Assembly (NCBI RefSeq): GCF_007747215.1
Contig: NZ_CP036273.1
Coordinates: 5,254,322 to 5,318,321 of the forward strand
Source of the DNA: Urbifossiella limnaea
GTDB lineage: Bacteria > Planctomycetota > Planctomycetia > Gemmatales > Gemmataceae
Reading direction: 5' to 3'
DNA: 64,000 nucleotides
Positions 50,771 through 59,638 of the stretch are shown in pieces. The translations under genes and the position numbers were made by a program. Positions within the stretch are counted from its first letter, which is position 1. Every line of letters starts with the position of its first letter. The notes under the pieces were generated by a model. It worked only from the letters and a program-made list of their open reading frames with translations, did not search any database and was not told the DNA's origin.

Positions 50771-53746
50771 TCACTCCTTGTTCACGAACTCGTCCAGGTT
50801 GAACACCGCCCGCGCGACCGCGGCCCACGCCGCTCGCTCCACCGCCGGCCCGTCGCCCGGCCCGGCCGCGGCCGTGGCGCGGGCAGCGTCCGCGGCGAAT
50901 CGCTCGCGCTGCGCCGCGTGGAAGCGCACCAGTACCGCCAGGTCCTCCGCCTGCGGCGTCCGCGCCAGCGCAATGCGGAACAGGTGCGCGGCCTTCGCCG
51001 ACGCGTCCCCGGGGTGCGCGAGCGCCCGTCGGCCGAGCGCCTGGGCGGCCTCCGTCAGCACCTGGTCGTTCAGCATCGTGAGCGCCTGAAGCGGCGTGTT
51101 CGACACCTCGCGGCGGGCCTGGCACGCCTCGCCGCTCGGCCCGTCGAACGTCGCCGACATGGCGAACGGGGCGGTGCGCTTCGTGAACGTGTACAACCCG
51201 CGGCGGTAGCGGTCCTCGCCCGGGCTCGGCGTCCACGGCTGGCCGTTGTACGACCCCTCGGTCGCCACCCCTGCCGGTTGCGGCGGGAACACACCGGGGC
51301 CGCCCATCTTCGCGGAGAGGAGCCCGCTCGCCCGCAGGAGTGAATCGCGAATCTGCTCGGCCTCCAACCGCACGCGCGGGCCGCGGCTCAGCCACACATT
51401 CTCAGTGTCCTTCGACCGCTGCTCGGGGGCCGCGCGCGACGCCTGCCGGTAGGTCGCGCTCGTGACGATGAGGCGGTGCAGCTTCTTCATAGACCAGCCG
51501 CCGGGGCCGGCGAATTCCGCAGCGAGCCAGTCCAGCAGCGCCGGGTGCGAGGGGGCGTCGCCCTGGTAGCCGAAGTCGTCCACGGTGCGGACGATGCCGC
51601 GGCCGAACAACGCCTGCCACTGGCGGTTCACCGTTACGCGGGCGGTCAGCGGGTTGTCGGGCGAGACGAGCCAGCGGGCGAGCGTGAGCCGGTTCTGCGG
51701 CGCGGCAGCAGGCACGGGGGGTAACACTGCGAGACCGCCGGGGGTGACCGGTTCCTTCGGCTGAAGAAACTCGCCGCGGTGGTGGCGGTGCGTCTCGCGC
51801 GGGAAGTCGGCGGGCCGCTCGCGGAACACGAGCGTCGTCGTCGGCTTCGGCAGTTGCTTACGGGCCGCGTCGATCTCGTCGCGCGCCGCCTTGAGTTCGG
51901 GGGCCGCCTTCGCCCACGCGGCCAGGAGTGTTCGGCGCTGGTCGGCTGTCAGGCGATCGTCGGGAAGCGTCAGCAACTCCTCGACCTCGGCCGGGAGTGT
52001 GCTCGCCTTCGCTCCGCCGGGCGCCGTCGTCACCGCGAGTCGGAACCGGCCCAGGCTCGCCGAGTAGTGGCGCTCGAAAGCGAGTTCCAGCGTCGCGGCC
52101 GACGCCGGCAGTGCCGCGGCGGGAACGAACACGGCCTGGCTCGCGGTCCCCTCCCGGCCGGTCGCCGCCCAGCCGGACTGCTGCTGCCCGTCGATCGCCT
52201 GCGCCGCGGTCGTGGGGTTGGCCCCCTTCGCCATCGCGGCGAACGACTCGCTGGTGCCGGCGAACGTCACCCGCTGCCCCCCGGCGGTGAGCACGAACTC
52301 GCTGAGCAGAAAGTCTCCGAACGGCCCCTCGTAGAACGCCCGACCGGGGCCGCGCGCCGGAAGGCTGTCGTGCGGCAGCGCCTCGATTCGCACCGCCGTC
52401 ACGCCGGCCGGGAGCGCGGGAAGCGTCGCCGCGTACACGTCGCGCTTTTGGGGGTCGCCGGTGGCCAGGATCGAGCCGTCGGGCTGAACGGTCAGCTTGG
52501 TGTGCGGGCCGGCGTCGAGCGCGGTCGGCCGCAGCACGGTCCACTTCCTGGCCTTCGGCCGTTCGGCGGCGAGCCACGCGGCGAACTGCTTCTCGCGCAC
52601 GGCCACGGGCACGCGGTCCGGCAGGGCGGCTTCCAGCCCGCCGATCTTTGCCCGCAGCCGGTCGCGCTGCTGCTCTTGTTCGGGCGTGAAGACGTCCAGC
52701 ATGGGCTCGTCCGCGTTGTTCAGGAACGCGAAGAGGCGGTAGTACTCGGTGTGCGAGATCGGGTCGAACTTGTGCGTGTGGCACTGGGCACAGCCGACCG
52801 TGAGACCGAACCACACCATACCGGTCACGGCCACGCGGTCGGTCATGGCGTGGTAGCGGAACTCCAGCGGGTCGATGCCGCCCTCCTCGTTCAGCATCGT
52901 GTTGCGGTGGAAGCCGGTGGCGATCAACTGGTCCTGCGTCGGGTTCGGCAGCAGGTCGCCGGCCAGCTGCTCGATCGTGAAGCGGTCGAACGGCACGTCG
53001 GCGTTCATCGCCCGGACCACGTAGTCGCGGTAGAGCCAGATCGAGCGGGCGCGGTCCTTCTCGTAGCCGTTGGTGTCGGCGTAGCGGGCCAGGTCGAGCC
53101 AGCGGCGCGCCCAGCGCTCGCCGTACTGCGGCGACGCCAGCAGCCGGTCCACCATCCGCTCGTAGGCGTCGGGGGCGGCGTCGTTCACGAACGCACCGAC
53201 CTCCTCGGGCGTCGGCGGCAGGCCGATCAGGTCGAGGAACACGCGGCGGGCGAGCGTCGGCCGGTCGGCTTCCGCGGACGGCGTGAGGCCGCGAACGGCG
53301 AGAGCGGCGAGCACGAAGTTGTCGATCGGGTTGCGGACCACCGCCCCGGCAGGAGCCGGCGGCACCGGCGGCCGGCGGACCGGAGTGAACGCCCAGTGCG
53401 GGTCGTAGCGGGCGCCGGCCGCGATCCAGCGCTTCAGGATGTCCTTCTCGCGGGCCGTAAGCGCGTTCTTCACCGCCGGCGGCGGCATCACCTCGGTGGG
53501 GTCCGCGGAGTGGATCCGTTTCACGACTTCGCTGGCGTCCGCGTTACCCGGGCGGAGTGCCTCCAAGGCGGCGGCGCGGTCGTCGAGCCGCAGATCGGCC
53601 TTGCGGCTCTTGTCGTCCGGCCCGTGGCACTTGAAGCACTTCCCGGCGAGGATCGGCCGCACGTCGCGGTTGAAGTCGGGCTCTTGCGCCGCGGCCGGCG
53701 TGGCGGCAAGAAGGGCGGCGGCGAGCGCCAGCGCGGACCGCGGCAT
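50771..53746 (-). CDS. PSCyt1-DUF1549-DUF1553 exported cytochrome-like protein
   Basis: 991 residues from ATG 53746 with GGAG 7 nt upstream. A Sec signal (MPRSALALAAALLAATPAAAQ) precedes PSCyt1 with CFKCHGPDDKSRKADLRLDD (about 37-110). DUF1549 (about 135-330) has CAQCHTHKFDP. A long insert (about 350-600) looks like a beta-rich, LamG-like or F5/8-like domain, absent from the protein at 1-2070. DUF1553 (about 640-990) has NPLTARVTVNRQWQ. Two CxxCH sites suggest dihaem binding. It is first in a coupled operon with DUF1501 and an amidohydrolase. TAAAAT near 53772 on the minus strand may be its -10. Confidence 0.93.
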   Translation of the reverse strand: MPRSALALAAALLAATPAAAQEPDFNRDVRPILAGKCFKCHGPDDKSRKADLRLDDRAAALEALRPGNADASEVVKRIHSADPTEVMPPPAVKNALTAREKDILKRWIAAGARYDPHWAFTPVRRPPVPPAPAGAVVRNPIDNFVLAALAVRGLTPSAEADRPTLARRVFLDLIGLPPTPEEVGAFVNDAAPDAYERMVDRLLASPQYGERWARRWLDLARYADTNGYEKDRARSIWLYRDYVVRAMNADVPFDRFTIEQLAGDLLPNPTQDQLIATGFHRNTMLNEEGGIDPLEFRYHAMTDRVAVTGMVWFGLTVGCAQCHTHKFDPISHTEYYRLFAFLNNADEPMLDVFTPEQEQQRDRLRAKIGGLEAALPDRVPVAVREKQFAAWLAAERPKARKWTVLRPTALDAGPHTKLTVQPDGSILATGDPQKRDVYAATLPALPAGVTAVRIEALPHDSLPARGPGRAFYEGPFGDFLLSEFVLTAGGQRVTFAGTSESFAAMAKGANPTTAAQAIDGQQQSGWAATGREGTASQAVFVPAAALPASAATLELAFERHYSASLGRFRLAVTTAPGGAKASTLPAEVEELLTLPDDRLTADQRRTLLAAWAKAAPELKAARDEIDAARKQLPKPTTTLVFRERPADFPRETHRHHRGEFLQPKEPVTPGGLAVLPPVPAAAPQNRLTLARWLVSPDNPLTARVTVNRQWQALFGRGIVRTVDDFGYQGDAPSHPALLDWLAAEFAGPGGWSMKKLHRLIVTSATYRQASRAAPEQRSKDTENVWLSRGPRVRLEAEQIRDSLLRASGLLSAKMGGPGVFPPQPAGVATEGSYNGQPWTPSPGEDRYRRGLYTFTKRTAPFAMSATFDGPSGEACQARREVSNTPLQALTMLNDQVLTEAAQALGRRALAHPGDASAKAAHLFRIALARTPQAEDLAVLVRFHAAQRERFAADAARATAAAGPGDGPAVERAAWAAVARAVFNLDEFVNKE

Positions 53747-53805
53747 CGGCAGGCTCCGGGGAGGAGAGGGCATTTTATCGCGGCCGCCGGCCGTGGCGAA
53801 TTCCG

Positions 53806-53833
53806 TTGTCCTGCGGGATGGTGAACGTACACT
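53806..53833 (+). promoter_or_regulatory. Possible promoter of the TIGR03067-like gene
   Basis: TTGTCC (53806-53811) and TACACT (53828-53833) are 16 bp apart and point at ATG 53892. This is one of the few spots in the window where both boxes look reasonable. Confidence 0.45.
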
Positions 53834-53891
53834 CACCCGCGGCCGGGGCGGAGCAGGTCCGCCCCGGCCGAGACACGAGCCGGAGTCACTG

Positions 53892-54335
53892 ATGAAAACG
53901 CTGTACGCGGTGCTGGTGGCCGGGATTGTCGGGTTCGGCGGGGTGGTGACGGCCGACGAGAAGGCCGCCCCGAAGATCGAGGGAACCTACACCATCGTCG
54001 GCGGGGTGAAAGACGGGGTTAAGGCCAAGGTGGACCAGGACGGCAAGCCGACGGTGGTGACGATCGACGCCAAGCAGGTGTTCCTCGGCGAGAAGGGTAA
54101 GGGGTTCGTGATCGCGTACAAGCTCGTGGGGACCGACAGCCCGACGAAGATGGAGATGAAGATTCTGGACGCGCCGCCGCCGTTCGCCGACGCCAAGGGC
54201 GCCCAGGCCTACGGGCTGATTGCGGCGAAGGGTGACACGTTGAAGCTGGCGTACAGCCTGGACAAGGAGAAGCAGCCGACCGACTTCAGCGGCAAGCACG
54301 GGTTCGCGTTCGAGTTGAAGAAGTCGGCGAAGTAG
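53892..54335 (+). CDS. Secreted TIGR03067-like small beta protein
   Basis: 147 residues with a signal peptide (MKTLYAVLVAGIVGFGGVVTA). The mature part has KIEGTYTIVGGVKDGVKAKVD, VTIDAKQVFLGE, PTKMEMKILDAPPP and the Lys-rich end FELKKSAK. The pattern, an EGTW-like opening then beta strands around ITxDxxxI, is that of the planctomycete TIGR03067 domain, function unknown. It stands alone and ends in a strong symmetrical hairpin shared with the convergent cytochrome gene. Confidence 0.75.
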   Translation: MKTLYAVLVAGIVGFGGVVTADEKAAPKIEGTYTIVGGVKDGVKAKVDQDGKPTVVTIDAKQVFLGEKGKGFVIAYKLVGTDSPTKMEMKILDAPPPFADAKGAQAYGLIAAKGDTLKLAYSLDKEKQPTDFSGKHGFAFELKKSAK

Positions 54336-54392
54336 TGACACACGGCGAGCCGCCCGCCGCGAGGCAGCGGGCGACTCGCCATGCGTCACTAC
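54332..54392. terminator. Bidirectional hairpin with the stop codons of both convergent genes in its arms
   Basis: The left arm 54332-54357 (GTAGTGACACACGGCGAGCC onward) and right arm 54367-54392 match in 23 of 26 positions around a 9-nt loop. The TAG of each gene sits at the mirrored end of an arm. It should terminate both transcripts. Confidence 0.75.
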
Positions 54393-55756
54393 TCGATCCG
54401 AATCGTCGGGTCGAACTGCCCCAGCAGCATCCGGTCGCGCGGGTCGGCGAGCGCTTGCAGGAAGTGAACCGCGTCCCAGATCGCGTCCGGCTGGTCGGCC
54501 GGCACCGCCCCCGCTTTCGCCTTCGAGTCCGGCATCGTCGAGGCATAAATGCCGGCGTACACCCGGGCATACAGGTCTTCGCCGCGGCGGCCGCCGCGGT
54601 ACACCCCGAGCGTCAGGTTCCGCGGCTGCACCACCGTGCCCCACACGTCGAACTTCAACTGCTGCGTCCGGCCGTAGTTTTGGTGGCAGCTCGCGCAGGT
54701 ACTCGTGAACACGCGGAAGCCGCGGGCCGCGGACGCCAGCCGGTCCGTCGGCGTCGGCGTGTTCTCCGGCGGCACCGGGATGCGGTTCGCCTCCGCGCGG
54801 CCCCAGTTGCCGAGCGTCAGCAGCACCCGCAGCGCTAGCGTTTGCTGGCCGAGGGCGCGCGAGTAGTCGGGGTCGTCCTCGTTCGGGTTCTTCGTCAGCT
54901 GGATCATCCGGGTCATCCAGTCGAACTCGGCCTCGCCGCGGACGCTGAGGTGGATCACGTACCCGGCCAGGTCGTCGATGTCGGCCGTGGTGAGCTGCGC
55001 GAACGCCGGCATCATCGAGCCCGGCAGGCCGTTCGTGATACTGCGGCGGAGGTCGTCCTTGCGGGGCTTGCCGAGTTCGCCCTTGCGCGGGGTGCCGGGC
55101 GGGAACGCGGTCACGAACTTGAACACGCCGCGGCGGTAGTCGCGCGGCATCGCCGTCCCCGCGACAGCATGGATGCCGTCGCCGGCCCCGCTCGGCCCGT
55201 GGCACTCGGCGCACCAGCGGCGGTACAGCACCGCGCCGCGGGCTAGCGCTGCGTCCGTCAGCCCCAGCTGCTCCACGGCCGCCGCCGCCTCGGTGGCCGC
55301 CTCCTCGGTCGCCTGCGCGGCCGACTTCCCCGCGCGGCCCTCGGTGTACGCCTCGTAAACCTTTAGCTTCTCGGCGTCCTTCACCGTCACCGGGCGCACG
55401 ACTGGGGCCGCGGGCGTGCCGAACGCGGCGTCGAGGAACGCGGCCAGCTCCTTCCGTAGCTCCGGCGTCAAATCCTTTTCGGGGTCGAGGATCGCCCTGC
55501 CGAGCTTGGGCTTCAGCTGCGCCACGAACTCGGCGTCCGGGGCGGCGGCGTCGAGCTTCAGCACGCGGAGCGGCGGCGCGCCGGCGCTGTACCAGCGCGG
55601 CGGGGCGCCGAGGTCACCGACGGGCATCAGGTCGGAGCGGACGGGATAGCGGGCAGTGGTCGCGTCCGCGATGTGGGCGATGTCGACGGTGAGAGCCGGG
55701 CTATCGCACCCAGCGGCGGTGGCGGCGGCGACGAGCGCGAGGAGGAGGCGACGCAT
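54389..55756 (-). CDS. Dihaem cytochrome c lipoprotein
   Basis: 455 residues from ATG 55756. The signal LLLALVAAATAAGC ends in a lipobox (Cys17). Two class I-like haem domains are seen, with CAECHGPSGAGDG near 190 and CASCHQNYGRTQ near 350. Phrases such as LPGSMMPAFAQLTTADIDDLAGYVIHLS are typical of cytochrome c chains with a Met axial ligand. Probably an envelope electron carrier. It is divergent from the large PQQ-like gene. Confidence 0.88.
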   Translation of the reverse strand: MRRLLLALVAAATAAGCDSPALTVDIAHIADATTARYPVRSDLMPVGDLGAPPRWYSAGAPPLRVLKLDAAAPDAEFVAQLKPKLGRAILDPEKDLTPELRKELAAFLDAAFGTPAAPVVRPVTVKDAEKLKVYEAYTEGRAGKSAAQATEEAATEAAAAVEQLGLTDAALARGAVLYRRWCAECHGPSGAGDGIHAVAGTAMPRDYRRGVFKFVTAFPPGTPRKGELGKPRKDDLRRSITNGLPGSMMPAFAQLTTADIDDLAGYVIHLSVRGEAEFDWMTRMIQLTKNPNEDDPDYSRALGQQTLALRVLLTLGNWGRAEANRIPVPPENTPTPTDRLASAARGFRVFTSTCASCHQNYGRTQQLKFDVWGTVVQPRNLTLGVYRGGRRGEDLYARVYAGIYASTMPDSKAKAGAVPADQPDAIWDAVHFLQALADPRDRMLLGQFDPTIRIE

Positions 55757-55793
55757 GACCACCCACGGGCGACGGGAGCGACTTTTTTCTTTG

Positions 55794-55831
55794 GCTATTC
55801 TTGTGTTTCCGGCCGGGCCGTCAAGAATAGC
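55794..55831. promoter_or_regulatory. Inverted repeat in the divergent promoter region
   Basis: GCTATTCTTG (55794-55803) and CAAGAATAGC (55822-55831) are perfect 10-bp inverted arms with an 18-nt spacer. The right arm ends 3 nt before ATG 55835, in place of an obvious ribosome site. A T-rich run (ACTTTTTTCTTTGG) lies just left of it. It could be an operator or an mRNA hairpin limiting translation. Confidence 0.6.
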
Positions 55832-55834
55832 GGG

Positions 55835-58800
55835 ATGCCGCGCCGCGCCGCCGTCGCCGTCCTCCTCCTCGCCGCGACCGCGGCGCGCGGGCAGCAGCCG
55901 CTCGAGCCGGCGGTCCTCCGCGGCGACTCGCCGCAGACCCGCAAGCGGCTCGCGGAGGCCGAGGCGAAGCTCCTCGCGGGCAAGGCTGCCGACGCGGCCG
56001 ACGACTTGCAGCGCGTGCTCGACGAGGCCGGCGACGACCTCGTCGGCCTGGACGGCAAGCACTTCCGCCCGGCCCGGCTGGTGGCCCACGGGCTCCTCGC
56101 TCGCCTCCCGGCCGACGCCCTGAAGGCGTACCAGAATCGCGTCGACGCACCGGCCAAGCTGCTCCTCGACGCCGGGGCGCGCGACCGCGACCCGCTCCCG
56201 CTCTGGCAGCTGCTCGACCGATACTTCGTGTCGCGGCCCGCACAAGACGGCGGGCGGCTGCTCGGCGATTTGCTCTTCGAGCGGGGCGAGTTCCGCGCCG
56301 CGGAGTTGGTGTGGCGCCGGCTCCTCCCCGACGGCAGCGCCGACCTGGCGCACCCGACGCCGCCGTCGGACCCGGCGGCGCTGCGGGCACGGGTGGTGCT
56401 CGCGGTCATCTTCGAGCACGAGTTCGAACGCGCGGCCGAGGAACTGAAGGCGTTCGAGGCGCGGCACGCGGGCGCGGCCGGGCCGGTCGCGGGCCGAAAC
56501 GGGCCGTACGCCGTGACGCTGCGGGCGCTGCTCGACAGCCCGCCGCGGCTGGCGCCGGACGCGGCGACCGGCGCGTGGTCGACGTTCGGCGGCGGCCCCG
56601 ACCGCGCCGGCCGCGTTACCGGGCCGGTGCCGTACCGATGGCCGCCGACGCCGACCTGGCGCAAGCCGCTCGTGGACGCCAACATGGCGTTCCTCCCCGG
56701 CCGCCTCCGCCCGCCGACGCGGCACCCGGTCATCGTCGGTGGCACGGTGTTCGTGCCCGGCGACCGGATCCAGGCGTTCGACCTGAAGACCGGCGACCGC
56801 ACTCACAGCGGCGGTGTGCGGAACCTCGACACCGACGCCGGCGGCACGTTGTCGGCGTTCGCCGGCCGGCTGTTCCAGCGGACCGGGCCGGCGGCGGTGC
56901 GGCCGCCCGAGGCGAAGGCCGGGAAGGCGGACGAGACCGCCCTCGCCGCAGTCGCCCGGCCGGACGGGTCGGCGCCGAGCGCCCTGCCGTTGCGGGAGGC
57001 GTGGAAACTGCCGCCGCCCGCCGCCGGCGAGAACCGCGGGCCGGCCGTGTGGGAGGGTGCCCCGCTCGCGGCCGACGGCCGGTTGTACGCCGCGTTCGCC
57101 CGGTTCGACGGCGGCCGGGTGGCGCACGCGCTGGCGTGCTACGACCCCGCCGACGCCGTCACCGTCCCGCGCCCGGCGTGGGTGACGGAGGTGAGTGACA
57201 GTCCGTTGTCGGTGGGGGCCGAGGGCCGGCCGCGGCAGGAGTTGGTGACGCGGGCCGGGCGGAACGTGGTGCTGGCGACGAACGCCGGGGCGGTGGTGGC
57301 GGTGGACGCTGCGACCGGGAAGCGGGCGTGGGGCTTCGCCTACCCGCGGGCGGGGAAGCGGGCCAACGACGCCAGCCGCTCGGCCGACCCGGCGCCGGCG
57401 GTCGCGGCCGGCGGGCGGGTGTTCGTCGCCCCCGCAGACGCCGACCGGGTGTACGCCCTCGACGCCGAGACAGGCCGCGCGGTGTGGGAGAGCGCGCCCG
57501 TCGACGGGGCGCAGATTCTCGGCGTGACTGACGGCCGCGTCGTGATAACGGTCACCGGGCCGCTCCGCGGCGCCCGCGGGCTGAGCGTGGCCACCGGCTC
57601 GCACCGGCCGCCGGAGGGCTGGGCGCAGCACGACGGCGGCGGCCAGTTGACGTTCGGCCGCGGCCTCGTTGCCGACGGCGTCGTCTTCTGGCCGACGCGG
57701 TCGGCCGGGCTGGCGTTGCTGAATTCGGCTACCGGCTACCCGCTGGCGCCGCCGCTGCCGTCGCCGCTCGGGCCGGGGGGCCCGGTCGGGAATCTGGCGT
57801 ACGCCGACGGCGTGCTCGTCGTGGTGACCGCGACGGAGGTGATGGGCTATGTCGCCGAGGACCGCACGCCACCGCCGCGCTCCGAGCCCGGCCCGCCGCG
57901 GTTCGACGCCCTCCTGGACGGTGCCGAGCGCCGGCTCGCCGCCTGCGACCGTGCGGGCGCCGAGAAACTGCTGCTCGAAGCGGCGAAGGGCTCCGCCGCG
58001 GAGCGCGCCCGCGCCGCGGCTCGTCTCGTCTTGCTGACACCGCCGGGGACTGAAGAAGCGAACCTGCCCCCGGACGTGCGTGCGCTCCTCACCCCGTCCG
58101 TTCGATCGGAATGGCTCCTGACCGCCGACGGGCAGTTCGTCACGCTCCGCGAACTGCTGTCGCGCCAGGCCGGCCGCGGCACCCCGGCTCGCGCTCCGCC
58201 TGCGGTTCAACCGGTCACCCCGGACGTACCCTTCGCGCTCGGCGCCGACGCCCGCGTCCGCCGAATGGTGCCGTTCCCGCCGGCGACGTTCCCCCTTTCC
58301 CCCGTCCCGGGCGCGACCAGCACCCACGCCTTCGCCGCGAGCCCGCAACAGATCACCGCCTTGCCGCTCGCCGGCGGCGCGCCGCGCCGGTTGCCCGCGG
58401 CCGATCTATTCACGCACGCCGCCGACCTCGGCGCCGGCTTCGTCGTCGCGGGACCGTTCGCGGTGGCCGTGTACGGCGCCGGCGACGAAGCCGAGTGGGT
58501 GTTCCGCCTACCCACCACCGACGCGCTCCCGGAGCGCCCCGGCCGCGTGCCGTTCCGCACCGGCGAGCGCCGCCCGCCGCCGCACCTGTCGGCGTTCACG
58601 CTAGCCGGCGACTGGCTCCTCGCCCGCGTCGGCGAGCACCACCTCGTCGGCCTCGACCTCGCCGGCCGGCGCGTCGGCTGGGTGCTCGGCGGGCACGGCC
58701 GGCCGCGGTACGAGCCGGTCGTATTCCCGGGCGTGCCGGCGTTCGGGCCGCACCTGTACGCCGCGGGGCCGCTCGCCGCGGTGCAACTGTCCGACGGCCG

Positions 58801-59635
58801 GCGGTGGTTCGTCAACGTGGCGACGGGTTGCGTCTGCGACCGCGGCGGCCGCTCGCTCGACGGCTCGGTGCCGACCGGCCACGGCGAGCGCACGGCCGGG
58901 GCGCTGTGGACGGCGCCGCCGGCGCGGTTGACCGGCGACCGGATCGCTTTTTCGGACGGGCCGGGGCTCGTGCAGGTGTTCCGGCCGTCGCTCGACAAAA
59001 CGGTCTGGACGTATGCCGCGACCGGCGACGCGAGTTTGAGCGGCGAGCCGCCGCGCGTCCGGGCGCTCGGCGGCGACGCCTTCGTGCTCGTCCGCCGCAA
59101 CCACGGCTGCGAGTTGGAGCGGTTGTCGTCGCTCGACGGCACGCAGGCCTGGGAGGAACCACTCTTCCTGGACGCGGGTCGCATCGACCTGTCGGCGATC
59201 GACGCGGACGCTTCACGGCTGTACGTGCCGGTCGGCGAGAGGCTGCGAGCGTTCGACAAGGAGGACGGCTCGGCCGCGTGGTCGGCCGACCTACCGAAGC
59301 TGCGCGGCGCCGGTGGCTGGCACGTGCGGGTGGGAACCGAGGTGGTGCTGGCTTACCCCGCGGAGGCGATCCCCGATGAGCCGGTGGCCGACGTGTGGAG
59401 GCGCGTCGTGCGGTCATTCGCACGCGTGCCGACGGCGTGGCGGCTGCCGCTGTTGGCCGAGACGCTCGCCGACACCTGGGGCGAGCGAACGGTGCCGGTG
59501 TTGCTGTTCGACCCCGAGACGGGCGAGTTGTTGAAGCGCGTGACGCTGACCGCCCGCGGCCCCGGGGTGACGGCGCACGCCGCGGGGAACGCGGCGGTGG
59601 TGGTCACCGGCGCCGGGGTGACGTGGTTGCGGTAG
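55835..59635 (+). CDS. Large exported PQQ-like beta-propeller protein
   Basis: 1266 residues from ATG 55835, with a signal peptide (MPRRAAVAVLLLAATAARG). The first 200 residues are helical and TPR-like (LAEAEAKLLAGKAADAADDLQRVLDEAGDDL). PQQ-like propeller strands follow in two blocks, about 240-680 and 810-1260 (GDRIQAFDLKTGDRTH, VVAVDAATGKRAWGF, VYALDAETGRAVWES, LRAFDKEDGSAAWSADL). BamB-like and WD40-like proteins of this kind are common in planctomycetes and mostly uncharacterised. True PQQ binding is not shown. No frameshift seen. Confidence 0.88.
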   Translation: MPRRAAVAVLLLAATAARGQQPLEPAVLRGDSPQTRKRLAEAEAKLLAGKAADAADDLQRVLDEAGDDLVGLDGKHFRPARLVAHGLLARLPADALKAYQNRVDAPAKLLLDAGARDRDPLPLWQLLDRYFVSRPAQDGGRLLGDLLFERGEFRAAELVWRRLLPDGSADLAHPTPPSDPAALRARVVLAVIFEHEFERAAEELKAFEARHAGAAGPVAGRNGPYAVTLRALLDSPPRLAPDAATGAWSTFGGGPDRAGRVTGPVPYRWPPTPTWRKPLVDANMAFLPGRLRPPTRHPVIVGGTVFVPGDRIQAFDLKTGDRTHSGGVRNLDTDAGGTLSAFAGRLFQRTGPAAVRPPEAKAGKADETALAAVARPDGSAPSALPLREAWKLPPPAAGENRGPAVWEGAPLAADGRLYAAFARFDGGRVAHALACYDPADAVTVPRPAWVTEVSDSPLSVGAEGRPRQELVTRAGRNVVLATNAGAVVAVDAATGKRAWGFAYPRAGKRANDASRSADPAPAVAAGGRVFVAPADADRVYALDAETGRAVWESAPVDGAQILGVTDGRVVITVTGPLRGARGLSVATGSHRPPEGWAQHDGGGQLTFGRGLVADGVVFWPTRSAGLALLNSATGYPLAPPLPSPLGPGGPVGNLAYADGVLVVVTATEVMGYVAEDRTPPPRSEPGPPRFDALLDGAERRLAACDRAGAEKLLLEAAKGSAAERARAAARLVLLTPPGTEEANLPPDVRALLTPSVRSEWLLTADGQFVTLRELLSRQAGRGTPARAPPAVQPVTPDVPFALGADARVRRMVPFPPATFPLSPVPGATSTHAFAASPQQITALPLAGGAPRRLPAADLFTHAADLGAGFVVAGPFAVAVYGAGDEAEWVFRLPTTDALPERPGRVPFRTGERRPPPHLSAFTLAGDWLLARVGEHHLVGLDLAGRRVGWVLGGHGRPRYEPVVFPGVPAFGPHLYAAGPLAAVQLSDGRRWFVNVATGCVCDRGGRSLDGSVPTGHGERTAGALWTAPPARLTGDRIAFSDGPGLVQVFRPSLDKTVWTYAATGDASLSGEPPRVRALGGDAFVLVRRNHGCELERLSSLDGTQAWEEPLFLDAGRIDLSAIDADASRLYVPVGERLRAFDKEDGSAAWSADLPKLRGAGGWHVRVGTEVVLAYPAEAIPDEPVADVWRRVVRSFARVPTAWRLPLLAETLADTWGERTVPVLLFDPETGELLKRVTLTARGPGVTAHAAGNAAVVVTGAGVTWLR

Positions 59636-59638
59636 CCG

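Noticed and set aside
54389-58348. Very long open frame on the minus strand running from the dihaem cytochrome gene far into the propeller gene
   Set aside because: Beyond 55756 it is antisense to the propeller gene and arginine-rich without any domain. Such shadows are expected in very GC-rich DNA.
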